From the NCBI RefSeq assembly GCF_030812195.1, contig NZ_JAUSSF010000001.1, positions 682,001 through 746,000 of the forward strand: a DNA stretch of 64,000 nucleotides, in the 5' to 3' direction. Of the stretch, positions 53,692 to 62,824 are shown one piece after another. Position 1 is the first letter of the stretch, and each line of letters opens with the position of its first letter. Source of the stretch: Chryseobacterium lathyri (GTDB taxonomy: Bacteria > Bacteroidota > Bacteroidia > Flavobacteriales > Weeksellaceae). The notes below the pieces were generated by a model. The model worked only from the letters and a program-made list of their open reading frames with translations, was not told where the DNA came from and searched no databases. The position numbers and the translations under genes are program-made.

Positions 53692-54288
53692 GATACTATA
53701 TTTATTTTAGCTGATCTTTAATATAACCGGCAAAAGACTGTAATCTTAAAATTTCAGCCTTTCTATGAATGTAAAAAAGAAACAGAACCTTTTGGTCAAC
53801 TCAAGTAGATCTTTTAATCAAAATATATAAGATTATCTATTTATTTGTTATCCAATCTTAAAAATCAGGTCGTAAAATTAACTCCTTTTTTAAGTCTATT
53901 TAAATAGTGTAAGTTGTAAATTCTGAAATCCTAACCTATAAAAACGAAAGTAACTCACTTATTACCAGTTAAATAAAATATTATTAATTGCAATATTATG
54001 AAACAATAATTGTTATGGGAGCTAGGTTAACAATAGCAAATAAACTGGGAAATCTGGAAAAACAGGAATTGGATAGCATGGTTGAAAACATTTTAATAAT
54101 AATCCTAGTTATATCAAAAATAAAAGCCCTGTAATTACTGAGAATTACAGGGCTTAAAATCTTCTGTACGTTTTTGTAGAAAATATAAAGGCCGGAACTT
54201 TTTTGCAAATGCTTTGTTGTAGTCTAAAGCTTACATAAAAAAATTAATTCCATATTATAATTTCTAAACATTCTACTATTTACAGACC
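53692..54288. other. 597-bp intergenic region between the regulator and SDR genes
   Basis: It contains a strong hairpin (54124-54155, listed separately) and a possible 39-aa plus-strand ORF (54015-54134, MGARLTIANKLGN start). The stop of that ORF lies in the hairpin. The ORF has no recognisable family and may be a remnant. The rest is AT-rich with no clear promoter. Confidence 0.4.
54124..54155 (-). terminator. Terminator hairpin downstream of the SDR gene
   Basis: AAGCCCTGTAATT (54124-54136) and AATTACAGGGCTT (54143-54155) form a 13-bp stem. On the minus strand a T-rich TTTATTTTTG follows. It lies 134 bp after the SDR stop. Confidence 0.85.
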
Positions 54289-55026
54289 TTACCATGGGCT
54301 TATTTTTGTCTCATCTTCTATGTCATTACTGAAAAATTGTCCCGTTGGTGCATTTTCATCAGTAAGCGTGTGCTTAATGATAAAGGAAGCTGCACTTTCC
54401 ACAGACCCATGGCCGCTGTGATGGTTAAAATCTGTCGCGGTATAGCCGGGATCGATGGCATTAACTTTAAAAGGCAAATCCTTCAATTCATAAGCCAATA
54501 CAATGGTGTATGCATTTAAAGCTGATTTTGAAGGGCCATAAGCTGCCCCTTTTATGCCATAGTACTTCCAGGTAGAATCACTGTGCAGTGTTAATGATCC
54601 AAGTCCGGAAGTAATATTGCTGATTCTGGGACTATCCGATTTTTTGAGCAATTCCAAAAACGCTTGTGTAACGCTGATCGCCCCAAAGAAATTGGTATCA
54701 AACACTTCCCGAATATGTTCAATGGAGGTATCCGATGCAGTTTGAGGGTTTACTCCTAAGATTCCTGCGTTATTAATTAGAATGTCAAGCCTTCCTTGTT
54801 CTTTTTCGATGATATTCCTTGCTGCTGAAATTGAATGGGGCTGAGTAACATCTATTTCAATTGCTTTAATATTTTGGAATCCCTTTTTTAACAACTCTTG
54901 TACGGTCTCTTCACCTTTTGCAAGATCACGGCTTCCCAAATAAACTAAAAATCCTTTTTCTGAAAGTTGTTTTGCTGTTTCCAGACCAATACTTCTGTTG
55001 GCTCCTGTAATTAATGCTGAATTCAT
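54289..55026 (-). CDS. SDR family oxidoreductase
   Basis: This 245-aa classical SDR has ITGANRSIGLETAK (cofactor loop), NNAGIL (85-90) and catalytic Tyr163/Lys167 in YGPSKSALNAY. It resembles carbonyl reductase-type SDRs of flavobacteria, but the substrate is unknown. A Crp/Fnr-type gene lies upstream on the same strand, and an operator-like palindrome stands 54 bp before this ATG, so control by that protein is likely. Confidence 0.92.
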   Translation of the reverse strand: MNSALITGANRSIGLETAKQLSEKGFLVYLGSRDLAKGEETVQELLKKGFQNIKAIEIDVTQPHSISAARNIIEKEQGRLDILINNAGILGVNPQTASDTSIEHIREVFDTNFFGAISVTQAFLELLKKSDSPRISNITSGLGSLTLHSDSTWKYYGIKGAAYGPSKSALNAYTIVLAYELKDLPFKVNAIDPGYTATDFNHHSGHGSVESAASFIIKHTLTDENAPTGQFFSNDIEDETKISPW

Positions 55027-55079
55027 TATTCTTTGTTTTAATTAATGATGTAAAATTCCATCAATTAAAAATAGAATCA

Positions 55080-55095
55080 TTTGCCATTTGGCAAA
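55080..55095. promoter_or_regulatory. Crp/Fnr operator-like site upstream of SDR
   Basis: TTTGCCATTTGGCAAA is a near-perfect palindrome (TTTGCC-N4-GGCAAA). It shares the string CATTTGG and flanking pattern with the site before the adjacent Crp/Fnr gene. Confidence 0.65.
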
Positions 55096-55103
55096 AAGTA
55101 ACT

Positions 55104-55673
55104 TTAGCGGATATTTTTTCTAATTCTACTCAATGAAGATTGGGTAACACCTAAGTAAGAAGCAATATACGACAGTGGAATACGATTAACAACTGTGGGA
55201 TAAATCTCCAAAAATTTAAGATAACGGGTTGTTGCATCTTCTGAAACCAAAGGACTCCTTCTTTCCACTTTCTGTATTAAGGCTCTTGAAATAATTTTAT
55301 GGACAATAGCATCCCAGCCAACAATTGTCTGTAAAAGCTCCAGCCAGTCTTTTCTCGAAAAAACGATCATTTTCGCATCGGTTATCGCCTGAACATAAGT
55401 ACTTGAACAAATCTCATTATCAAAACTTTCCAGGTCCACCACCAGATTATTTTCTTCTACAAAGTATTTGGTGATTTCCTGTCCCTCATTATTATAATAG
55501 CAAACTCTTAAAATTCCATCTACAATAAATCCTACCTGGCGGGCAATTTTACCTGCCTCTGAAAAATATTGATCTTTTGGCAGGGTAATCTCCTGAGCTT
55601 TACTTGAAATAAAATCAATCTGTTGTTGATTAAGATTTCCAAACCTTAGAATAAAGTCAAATAATTCTTTCAT
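55104..55673 (-). CDS. Crp/Fnr family transcriptional regulator
   Basis: This 189-aa regulator has a cNMP-binding-like N-terminal beta-roll (about 15-115), seen in LPKDQYFSEAGKIARQVGFIVDGILRVCYYNNEGQEITKYFV. A dimerisation helix and a C-terminal HTH (about 150-189, YIASYLGVTQSSLSRIRKNIR) follow. Cysteine clusters for an Fnr-type iron-sulfur centre are absent. A related operator-like palindrome lies 34 bp upstream, which suggests autoregulation. Confidence 0.9.
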   Translation of the reverse strand: MKELFDFILRFGNLNQQQIDFISSKAQEITLPKDQYFSEAGKIARQVGFIVDGILRVCYYNNEGQEITKYFVEENNLVVDLESFDNEICSSTYVQAITDAKMIVFSRKDWLELLQTIVGWDAIVHKIISRALIQKVERRSPLVSEDATTRYLKFLEIYPTVVNRIPLSYIASYLGVTQSSLSRIRKNIR

Positions 55674-55706
55674 AATTGCAAGTTAGCTAAAGTAACCTGT
55701 AGGGTA

Positions 55707-55722
55707 TTTGTCATTTGGTAAA
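55707..55722. promoter_or_regulatory. Crp/Fnr operator-like site upstream of the regulator gene
   Basis: TTTGTCATTTGGTAAA matches the site before the SDR gene at 14 of 16 positions and is partly palindromic. Both sites lie near AAAGTAAC-like flanking sequence. Confidence 0.6.
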
Positions 55723-55798
55723 AAATAAAAGAAACTTTAAAAACAAAATAGTTAACCTATTAAATTTAATTAAAGAAGGTATGCTGAAAATCCTTAGA

Positions 55799-56596
55799 CT
55801 AAATTTTTAAATATTCACTAATTGTTTCTAAAACTCCAAAATCGTCATTTGAAAGGGTAGAAAAACTGGCTGCAACCTTTACAGAAGGATGAGCATTTTC
55901 CATTGCATAAGAATATTTTGATTTTTCCAGCATGGTAATATCATTCATGTAATCTCCGAAAGACATTGTCTGGGATGGTGAAATATTCAGTAGATTCTGC
56001 AGCTTTTCCAGTGCATTACCCTTGTTGATACCTTTATTCATTATATCAAGCCAGTATTTCCCGGATACAACAACTTCAAGATTATTGTTCCTGAATTTTT
56101 CCAGGTAAGGGTAAAGATTCTTTTCAGAACCCTCAGGATGATAAACTGCGATTTTGAACACATCGTCATCAACTTTTTCTCCCAAATCATTTACTTTTTG
56201 ATTCTCAGTATAATATTTTGTAAAATAATCAACAAATTGTTGATCGTCACTTTCATAATAAGCTTTCTTCTTTGCGGACAAAACTGCTCTCGCACCAGGA
56301 ATTTCACGGACAGCTGCTGTGATATCAACAATAAATTTATGGTCTAATTTATCCGCGAAAAGTTCTTCATTTTTGTAAATGACATATCCCCCATTTTCTG
56401 CAATAAAGCCAATATCATTTTTAATGTCTTCAAAATATTGGGTAATACCAGGCATTTGTCTGCCACTTGCGGGCACAAAAAGGATATTTCTTTTTTTCAG
56501 TTCTTTAAAAACAGCAGAAAAATTGGGGCCTACTTCATAATCTGAATTGAGAAAAGTGCCATCCATATCTGTGACAATCAGTTTAATATCTCTCAT
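55799..56596 (-). CDS. Cof-type HAD-IIB phosphatase
   Basis: This 265-aa HAD hydrolase has motif I VTDMDGTFLNSDYEV (nucleophile Asp10), motif II PASGRQ, a cap domain, and motifs III and IV in KGNALEKLQNL and SFGDYMNDITML. Cof-type enzymes dephosphorylate sugar phosphates or cofactors. It is upstream of no other obvious partner but lies next to galT, so a sugar-phosphate substrate is conceivable. Confidence 0.92.
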   Translation of the reverse strand: MRDIKLIVTDMDGTFLNSDYEVGPNFSAVFKELKKRNILFVPASGRQMPGITQYFEDIKNDIGFIAENGGYVIYKNEELFADKLDHKFIVDITAAVREIPGARAVLSAKKKAYYESDDQQFVDYFTKYYTENQKVNDLGEKVDDDVFKIAVYHPEGSEKNLYPYLEKFRNNNLEVVVSGKYWLDIMNKGINKGNALEKLQNLLNISPSQTMSFGDYMNDITMLEKSKYSYAMENAHPSVKVAASFSTLSNDDFGVLETISEYLKI

Positions 56597-56671
56597 AATA
56601 GTTCTTTACAAAAAAGTTCAAGTGGAAATCTCTTGATCAGTTAAAAATTTACAATGCAAAGTTAAGCTCTT

Positions 56672-57748
56672 TTATTTATGGATTTTATAGTGCATAACCG
56701 AAATATTTTTCAATATTTCCGCGCTTTGTTCCGGTGTGATGTCGCGCTGCGGTTCCGCCAGCATTTCGTAACCCACCATAAACTTTTTTACCTCTGCATT
56801 TCGAAGCAGTGGCGGATAAAAATGCATGTGGAAATGCCATTCCGCGTGCAGTTTTCCATCGGTTGGTGATTGATGAATTCCCGCAGAGTATGGAAAAGAA
56901 ATCTCAAAGAGATTGTCATAAATGGTTGTTACATCTTTTATTATCAATGCTAAAGAAAGTTTTTCGCTATCTGAAAACTCTAATAAATTTTCAGCTTTTC
57001 TTTTGCTGACGATCATTGTTTCGTAAGGCCAGACAGCCCAAAATGGAACCACCACTACAAAATCTTCATTTTGCAGAATGATTCTTTCATTGATTTCCAG
57101 TTCTTTTTTTATATAATCTTCTAAAAGAGAATTTCCGGTTTTTTCAAAATATTTCTTCAGATTCTCCTGTGTTCTCAAAACTGTAGACGGAATGGATGAC
57201 TGTGCCCAGATTTGTCCGTGGGGATGCGGGTTGCTGCAGCCCATTACACTTCCTTTATTTTCAAAAATCTGAACGTGATTAATGTAATCTTCAGCGCCAA
57301 GTTCTTTGTACTGTTCCTGCCACACATCTACCACTTTTTTGATATCTTCTACTTCCATTTCCGGTAACGTAAGGCTGTGATTTTCTGAGAAGCAAATAAC
57401 CCTGTTGATTCCCCGTTCCGGCTTCAATGAAAAAAAATCCGGCTGTTCATTGGAAAACGTTACCTCTTCTTTCATCAGAGAGCCAAAATCATTGTCAAAA
57501 ACATAGACTCCTTGATAATCAGGATTTCTCTCACCATTAGCGCGGATGTTCCCTGAACATAAATAGCAATTCGGGTCGTGAGCTGGAAGCTGGTCTTCAG
57601 CCGTTTTTTCGGTTTGTCCCTGCCAGGGCCGGCTGGCTCTTTGTGGGGAAACTAAAATCCACTCGTCCAAAAGCGGATTATATCTTCTGTGAGGATGTTT
57701 TTTCTGATTAAATGACGAATTCATTTCTTTGGTATTCATTAATTCCAT
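56672..57748 (-). CDS. galT: Galactose-1-phosphate uridylyltransferase GalT
   Basis: This Leloir-pathway enzyme exchanges UMP between UDP-glucose and galactose-1-phosphate. The 358-aa HIT-superfamily protein shows RRYNPLLDEWILVSPQRASRPWQGQ at the N-terminus and CYLCSGNIRANGE (zinc ligand Cys pair). The catalytic CSNPHPHGQIWAQSSIP lies near residue 172. The C-terminal HMHFYPPLLR is also typical. The start overlaps galK by 41 bp. Alternative Met codons at 57739 and 57724 would shorten it. Confidence 0.96.
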   Translation of the reverse strand: MELMNTKEMNSSFNQKKHPHRRYNPLLDEWILVSPQRASRPWQGQTEKTAEDQLPAHDPNCYLCSGNIRANGERNPDYQGVYVFDNDFGSLMKEEVTFSNEQPDFFSLKPERGINRVICFSENHSLTLPEMEVEDIKKVVDVWQEQYKELGAEDYINHVQIFENKGSVMGCSNPHPHGQIWAQSSIPSTVLRTQENLKKYFEKTGNSLLEDYIKKELEINERIILQNEDFVVVVPFWAVWPYETMIVSKRKAENLLEFSDSEKLSLALIIKDVTTIYDNLFEISFPYSAGIHQSPTDGKLHAEWHFHMHFYPPLLRNAEVKKFMVGYEMLAEPQRDITPEQSAEILKNISVMHYKIHK

Positions 57749-58895
57749 CCGATATTTTTACATGGTACACTTTCATCTCGATATCAAAATCTGCTTTATA
57801 TTTTTCGCTGATTTTTTCAATCACATCCTTTATATTTTCATTTTTGATCAAATTGATGCTGCATCCGCCAAAACCGCCACCCATAATTCTCGCACCTAAA
57901 ACGCCGTTTTCCTTCAAAGTTTCTTTTACCATAAAATCAAGCTCTTCACAGCTCACTTCATATTCAGTGGAAAGCCCGGAATGAGTTTCGGTAAGAAGTG
58001 TTCCCAAATATTCCACATCACCTTCTGATAAAGCTTTGGCAGCTTTCTTCACTCTTTCAATTTCTTTTAAAAGATACCTGCATCTTTTATAGGATATTTC
58101 CCCTATTTCAGCCCTCACTGCATCAAGCATGGAAAAGCTGAAATCTCTGTACTTTTCTACTTCAGGAAATTTTTGCCATAACACTTTTTTTCCGTTATCA
58201 ACGTCTTTCCTCCTGTCGTTGTAGCCGGAAGTCAGATGGGTATGCTTTACACAACTGTCAAAAAGCACCAGGCTGTGATCTCCTAAATTAGCTTCAAAAT
58301 ACTGATGTTCCAAAGAATTGCAGTCCAGCATGATCACTTGATGTTCTTTACCGAAAACGGATGCGAACTGGTCCATAATTCCACAATTGACACCCACAAA
58401 GGTATGTTCGGACTTCTGACCAATGAGCGCCAGCTCTTTCTTGGGTAAATTTAAATCAAAAAGCTGATTGAGAATAAAGGCAAATCCACATTCCAAAGCT
58501 GCGGAAGAAGATAAACCAGATCCCATCGGAATCGTACTGCTAAAAGCAATCTGTAGACCTTCGATCTGTTTTCCGCTTTCCTGAACAGCGTTAAAAACAC
58601 CCAGCAGATAATTCACCCAGACCTGTGAAACCGGAGTTTGTTTTTGATTAACATTAAAGCTGAAAGAATCATCAAAATCTTTCGCGAAAAAAGTGCAGTT
58701 TTCTGAATCATCCGCCTTTTTTACGGCAAAACAAATATATTTATCTATGGCTGCAGGAAGCACAAAGCCATCACTGTAATCTACGTGCTCACCAATAATA
58801 TTAATTCTTCCCGGAGCAAGAAAAATATGATCCGGTTCTGTCCGGAAGAACGATTGAAATGCTTCTTTTGTATGATTGATTAATTTCTCCTTCAT
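57708..58895 (-). CDS. galK: Galactokinase GalK
   Basis: This 395-aa GHMP kinase phosphorylates galactose. Signatures are FLAPGRINIIGEHVDYSDGFVLPAAI, the ATP loop IPMGSGLSSSAALECG near residue 120, and GARIMGGGFGGCSINLI. The ATG at 58895 was preferred to an in-frame TTG at 58907. It overlaps galT by 41 bp, consistent with coupled translation. galE and galM are not seen in the window. Confidence 0.96.
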   Translation of the reverse strand: MKEKLINHTKEAFQSFFRTEPDHIFLAPGRINIIGEHVDYSDGFVLPAAIDKYICFAVKKADDSENCTFFAKDFDDSFSFNVNQKQTPVSQVWVNYLLGVFNAVQESGKQIEGLQIAFSSTIPMGSGLSSSAALECGFAFILNQLFDLNLPKKELALIGQKSEHTFVGVNCGIMDQFASVFGKEHQVIMLDCNSLEHQYFEANLGDHSLVLFDSCVKHTHLTSGYNDRRKDVDNGKKVLWQKFPEVEKYRDFSFSMLDAVRAEIGEISYKRCRYLLKEIERVKKAAKALSEGDVEYLGTLLTETHSGLSTEYEVSCEELDFMVKETLKENGVLGARIMGGGFGGCSINLIKNENIKDVIEKISEKYKADFDIEMKVYHVKISDGINEYQRNEFVI

Positions 58896-59007
58896 AGATA
58901 ACTGCAATTTATGCTTTTTATAATATATCTGACTAAGCCAATTTTAATATTATTCGAATAATTTAAAATATTTATTATAAAAAACAATCAGCACATTCTA
59001 CATATAT

Positions 59008-59661
59008 TTATTTCATTTTCTGTGAATCTTTTATAAACTGCTCCAGGCCGCTGTCTGTCAAGGGATGCTTTAGCAAAGACAAGATCGGAGGTAATGGGCA
59101 TGTTACCACATCGGCGCCTATTTTCGCACAATTTATAATGTGCATGCTGTGTCTTACGGAAGCCGCTAGAATCTCTGTTTCGAAGCCGAAATTGTCAAAA
59201 ATGGTTCTTATTTCTTCAATTAAATTCAGCCCGTCGGTAGAAACATCATCCAGCCTTCCTAAAAAAGGTGAAACATAAGTTGCACCGGCTTTTGCAGCTA
59301 AAAGTGCCTGTCCGGCAGAAAAAATAAGGGTACAGTTGGTACGGATTCCTTTTCCTGAAAAATATTTGATCGCTTTGATTCCGTCTTTGGTGATGGGAAC
59401 TTTTACCACAATCTGAGGATGTAGCGCCGCCAGCTCCTCTCCTTCTGCAATCATTTCGTCATAAGTAATCCCGATGACCTCTGCACTTACATCTCCATCT
59501 ACAATATCGCAGATTTCAAGGTAATGGTTAAGGATATTTTCTTTACCGGAAATTCCTTCTTTTGCCATGAGAGAAGGATTGGTGGTAACGCCATCAAGTA
59601 TTCCCAATGCGTTGGCCTCCTCTATCATCGAGAGGTTGGCTGTGTCAATAAAAAATTTCAT
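59008..59661 (-). CDS. Transaldolase-like (small, fructose-6-phosphate aldolase family)
   Basis: This 217-aa protein is the small transaldolase/FSA type. The family start is [31 protein letters not shown]. The Schiff-base Lys is in [13 protein letters not shown] near residue 86, and the late region has [23 protein letters not shown]. It could serve pentose phosphate rearrangement of xylose-derived sugars. Its position between galK and alpha-glucuronidase fits sugar catabolism. Whether it has transaldolase or FSA activity cannot be decided by eye. Confidence 0.88.
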   Translation of the reverse strand: MKFFIDTANLSMIEEANALGILDGVTTNPSLMAKEGISGKENILNHYLEICDIVDGDVSAEVIGITYDEMIAEGEELAALHPQIVVKVPITKDGIKAIKYFSGKGIRTNCTLIFSAGQALLAAKAGATYVSPFLGRLDDVSTDGLNLIEEIRTIFDNFGFETEILAASVRHSMHIINCAKIGADVVTCPLPPILSLLKHPLTDSGLEQFIKDSQKMK

Positions 59662-59693
59662 ATAAAATTTGTTTAAGTTATTCTTATAAAGAT

Positions 59694-61727
59694 TTAATTG
59701 TGATGCCCCATGTTCAGTTTAATTTTCTTCAAATCTTCCATTTCATGAACCGGTTTTTCAATGTCATAAGGAATCGGCATTTTTGAAAAAGTCTGAAAAT
59801 AAAGCAAGCAGGCATCTTTCCACCAAACAGCATCTTTTGCCTGAATTGTAAGCTTCGACCGGACTTCTGCAAATCTTTCTTCATCAATATAAGGCTGCAT
59901 TTTGTCCCAGAATTTTTGATAATCACGGACATTTTTTACACCTGTATCGTATTTGTAAGAAAGTTCTTCCCACAAAGTTTTTCCGTCTTTCATTTTATAA
60001 TCCCATGGAACATGATGGAACCAGAGAATCAGGTTTTCTGGGCAGGTCTTAATGTTTCCATACGTTTCATTTAATGGAGGAAAATATTGTGAAACCGCAT
60101 TACTTCCTGTTTTTGTTCTGTCGAACCCGACTCCCTGTGCGTCGGCCCTATGATAATATACCGGCGACCAGTCCGGTCTTCCACCCTTGTAATCGCCCCA
60201 AGGTTCCGGGCCATAATGATGTCCTCCTGCAAAAATATGGTGTAAACCGAGCGGCATCATATAATCCACCACAGTTTCTCTTGAAGTGAGCATTATTTCT
60301 TTTACAGGATTGAGAAATTTTTCGTTATCGGTAAAGGTCATTTTGATCCATTCATCGGCAATCTGTTCTGAAGTCAGATCGTGGTTCCAGGCCAGACGCC
60401 CAAAAGCATACCAATTGGCCTGTGCAAAATGATGACCTGTCCAGTTTTTATCTTCCCCGATATTGGCAACAGCCGAAATAGCCGAAATTTTTGAAGGCCT
60501 TAATGTTCCGTCCGTAATTTTAGCAATTGTGGAACCCCTGCCATCCGAATAAGTATCACTATCTAAAGTTTCTTTAAATAATGGAGCCAAATAAACCAGG
60601 TGATTAGAATGTCCCAGATATTCCTGGGTAATCTGAAACTCAACCATTTCCGGAGTTTTCTTTAAAGCTCCGAAAAGTGGATTAAATGCTTCACGAGGCT
60701 GGAAATCAACAGGTCCGTTTTTGATCTGAATAATGACATTATCCCTGAATTTACCGTCAAGAGGAACAAATTCCAGATAAGCCTGCTTTGCACGGTCTTC
60801 TTTGCTCGGGCTGTATACAAATGCTCTCCACATCACGATTCCGCCGTAAGGTTTCAGAACATCTGCCATCATATTGGCTCCGTCTGCGTGGGTTCTTCCA
60901 TAATCCTGCGGTCCCGGTTGTCCTTCAGAATTGGCTTTCACCAAAAATCCGCCGAAATCAGGAATTAATTTATAAATTTCTGATGCTTTTTCCTTCCACC
61001 ATTTCTGAACATCTTTGTTCAGAGGGTCTGAATTCTCAAGTCCTCCCAACACTTTCGGTGATGAGAAATTCACGGATAAATATACTTTAATGCCGTAAGG
61101 TCTGAAAATGTCTGCCAGAACTTTTACTTTTTCAAGATAATCCTTTCGGAGCATATTCGGTGATGCGTTCACGTTGTTGAGAACGGCTGCATTAATTCCG
61201 ATGGATGCATTCGCTCTGGCATATTCTTCGTATCTAGGGGAAATTTTGTTGGGTAAATCTTCCCATTTCCAAAGGGAGTGCCCGGCATAACCGCGCTCTA
61301 TCGTTCCATCCAGATTGTCCCAATGGTTGAGAATTCTTACATCGTAAGATGGTTTTTCGATGATGTTAATATCTGTTGTAGTCGATTTTGTCTGCTGCAG
61401 CCGCAAAATATGATAAACCCCATACAATAAGCCGATTTCCTTTTCTGCAGAAATAACCAATTTATTCTGAACTGACTGTATTTTGTAACCGCCTTTCAGG
61501 TTTTTTAATGATCTGTCGGTTCGAAGTTCAATTTCCTGACCCTGCCAATGATTCATCAACTCTTTTCTGGCAATATTTAAAGTCGGATTATTTCCTTTGA
61601 AAATGATTTTATCTGCCGAAATTCCATTTTTTGCCGGAAACCGAAGCCAGAGCTGACTTCCGTCTTCTGCGAAAATTGCAAACGGAATCATCAAAAATAA
61701 CAGAATGTAAAGTCGGAATTTTTGCAT
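59694..61727 (-). CDS. GH67 alpha-glucuronidase
   Basis: This 677-aa secreted enzyme (signal peptide ending FAIFAEDG) is of family GH67, which removes 4-O-methyl-glucuronic acid from xylooligosaccharide ends. Landmarks are the N-terminal [10 protein letters not shown] and [37 protein letters not shown], the [29 protein letters not shown] stretch and FFHHVP-like [11 protein letters not shown] follow. The catalytic acid/base pair lies in the [13 protein letters not shown] and neighbouring loops, but I do not assign exact residues. The ATG at 61727 was chosen over a TTG at 61742. It sits between GH43 and transaldolase in a xylan cluster. Confidence 0.93.
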   Translation of the reverse strand: MQKFRLYILLFLMIPFAIFAEDGSQLWLRFPAKNGISADKIIFKGNNPTLNIARKELMNHWQGQEIELRTDRSLKNLKGGYKIQSVQNKLVISAEKEIGLLYGVYHILRLQQTKSTTTDINIIEKPSYDVRILNHWDNLDGTIERGYAGHSLWKWEDLPNKISPRYEEYARANASIGINAAVLNNVNASPNMLRKDYLEKVKVLADIFRPYGIKVYLSVNFSSPKVLGGLENSDPLNKDVQKWWKEKASEIYKLIPDFGGFLVKANSEGQPGPQDYGRTHADGANMMADVLKPYGGIVMWRAFVYSPSKEDRAKQAYLEFVPLDGKFRDNVIIQIKNGPVDFQPREAFNPLFGALKKTPEMVEFQITQEYLGHSNHLVYLAPLFKETLDSDTYSDGRGSTIAKITDGTLRPSKISAISAVANIGEDKNWTGHHFAQANWYAFGRLAWNHDLTSEQIADEWIKMTFTDNEKFLNPVKEIMLTSRETVVDYMMPLGLHHIFAGGHHYGPEPWGDYKGGRPDWSPVYYHRADAQGVGFDRTKTGSNAVSQYFPPLNETYGNIKTCPENLILWFHHVPWDYKMKDGKTLWEELSYKYDTGVKNVRDYQKFWDKMQPYIDEERFAEVRSKLTIQAKDAVWWKDACLLYFQTFSKMPIPYDIEKPVHEMEDLKKIKLNMGHHN

Positions 61728-61754
61728 TGGTGAATTTTTCAAAATTATTTAGGT

Positions 61755-61807
61755 TTTGGCTGAAGCCAAATTGCATATTCTATTTTAAAACGGGCTAAAG
61801 CCCGTTT
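61755..61807. repeat. Two dispersed-repeat palindromes
   Basis: TTTGGC-TGAA-GCCAAA (61755-61770) and AAACGGGC-TAAA-GCCCGTTT (61788-61807) lie between the GH67 and GH43 genes. AACGGGCTAAAGCCCGTT is a very common flavobacterial intergenic repeat. The GH43 stop codon begins directly after it. Confidence 0.8.
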
Positions 61808-62782
61808 CTATTGATTTTCTTCCAAACCTTCAATGGTTTTAATTTTACCATTTTCGTCATATTCAAGCTCAATTACTTTCATACTTCTCAGCCAGGTTTT
61901 GCCTTCACTCGGTACAGAGTCGTGAAAGAACAAATACCATTTCCCTTTGAACTCCACAATGCTGTGATGGGTTGTCCATCCTATTACAGGCGTTAGAATC
62001 TCACCCTGAAAAGTAAACGGGCCGTACGGATTATCTCCTGTAGCATAACAAATCAAATGTGTATCGCCGGTAGAATATGAAAAATAATATTTGCCGTTGT
62101 ATTTGTGCATCCAGGAAGCTTCGAAAAAGCGATGTTTGTCACCGTGAAGCAAAGGATTTCCGTTTTCGTCCAGAATCAGAACGTCTTTCGGTTCTTCTTC
62201 AAATTCCAGCATATCATCACTCAATAAAACGACTTTTGAAGGAATTGCCGGCTCATTATCATTAGGAAGAATGGCCGATTCCAGTGCTTTGTTGTTTCTG
62301 TAACGCTGCAATTGTCCGCCCCAGATTCCACCGAAATACATATAATGCTTTCCATCTTCCTCAAAAATACAGGGATCGATGCTGTAGCTTCCCATTATCG
62401 GATGTTTTTCGGGAATAAACGGACCGTAAGGCTTTTCGCTTACCGCAATGCCGATTCTGAAGATATCATTTTTATCTTTTAACGGAAAATACATATAAAA
62501 TTTGCCGTTTTTATGGGCAACATCGCAATCCCACAACTGCCTTCCCGACCAGGGAATGTCTTTTACCGAAAGAACAGTACCATGGTCTGTGATTTCACCA
62601 TTCTCTACATCATCCAGGGAAAAAACGTGATAATCATTCATATCAAAGTGGTCTCCGTTGTCATTTTCTTCTATTCCGCTTTCCCGGTCGTGTGAGGGGT
62701 AGATGTACAATTTGCCTTCAAAAACGTGTACGGAAGGATCTGCCATATAGTCTTTCGGGAATAGATATTTTGCTTTTTTCAT
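61808..62782 (-). CDS. GH43 family glycoside hydrolase
   Basis: This 324-aa five-bladed propeller enzyme of family GH43 lacks a signal peptide, so it is likely cytosolic. The expected catalytic base Asp is in YMADPSVHVFEGKLYIYPSHD (near residue 16), and the acid Glu lies in the KHRFFEASWMHKYNGKYYFSYS stretch. It probably acts as a beta-xylosidase or alpha-arabinofuranosidase on xylooligosaccharides. It follows the GH10 gene by 42 bp. Confidence 0.88.
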   Translation of the reverse strand: MKKAKYLFPKDYMADPSVHVFEGKLYIYPSHDRESGIEENDNGDHFDMNDYHVFSLDDVENGEITDHGTVLSVKDIPWSGRQLWDCDVAHKNGKFYMYFPLKDKNDIFRIGIAVSEKPYGPFIPEKHPIMGSYSIDPCIFEEDGKHYMYFGGIWGGQLQRYRNNKALESAILPNDNEPAIPSKVVLLSDDMLEFEEEPKDVLILDENGNPLLHGDKHRFFEASWMHKYNGKYYFSYSTGDTHLICYATGDNPYGPFTFQGEILTPVIGWTTHHSIVEFKGKWYLFFHDSVPSEGKTWLRSMKVIELEYDENGKIKTIEGLEENQ

Positions 62783-62798
62783 TGTTTAAATTGGAAGT

Positions 62799-62823
62799 TA
62801 GATGTTAGAAACTAGATGTTAGA
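62799..62823. repeat. Tandem TAGATGTTAGA dispersed-repeat element
   Basis: Two identical copies of TAGATGTTAGA (62799-62809 and 62813-62823) are spaced by 14 bp in the 42-bp gap between the GH10 and GH43 genes. Similar (T)TAGATGTTAGA arrays are typical of flavobacterial genomes. Confidence 0.65.
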
Positions 62824-62824
62824 C

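Noticed and set aside
54015..54134. 39-aa plus-strand ORF starting MGARLTIANKLGN
   Set aside because: Its stop is inside a terminator and no family was recognised. It is mentioned only as a possible remnant.
53996..54208. 70-codon minus-strand ORF
   Set aside because: It spans a strong terminator hairpin, has low complexity and no family resemblance. It is treated as chance.
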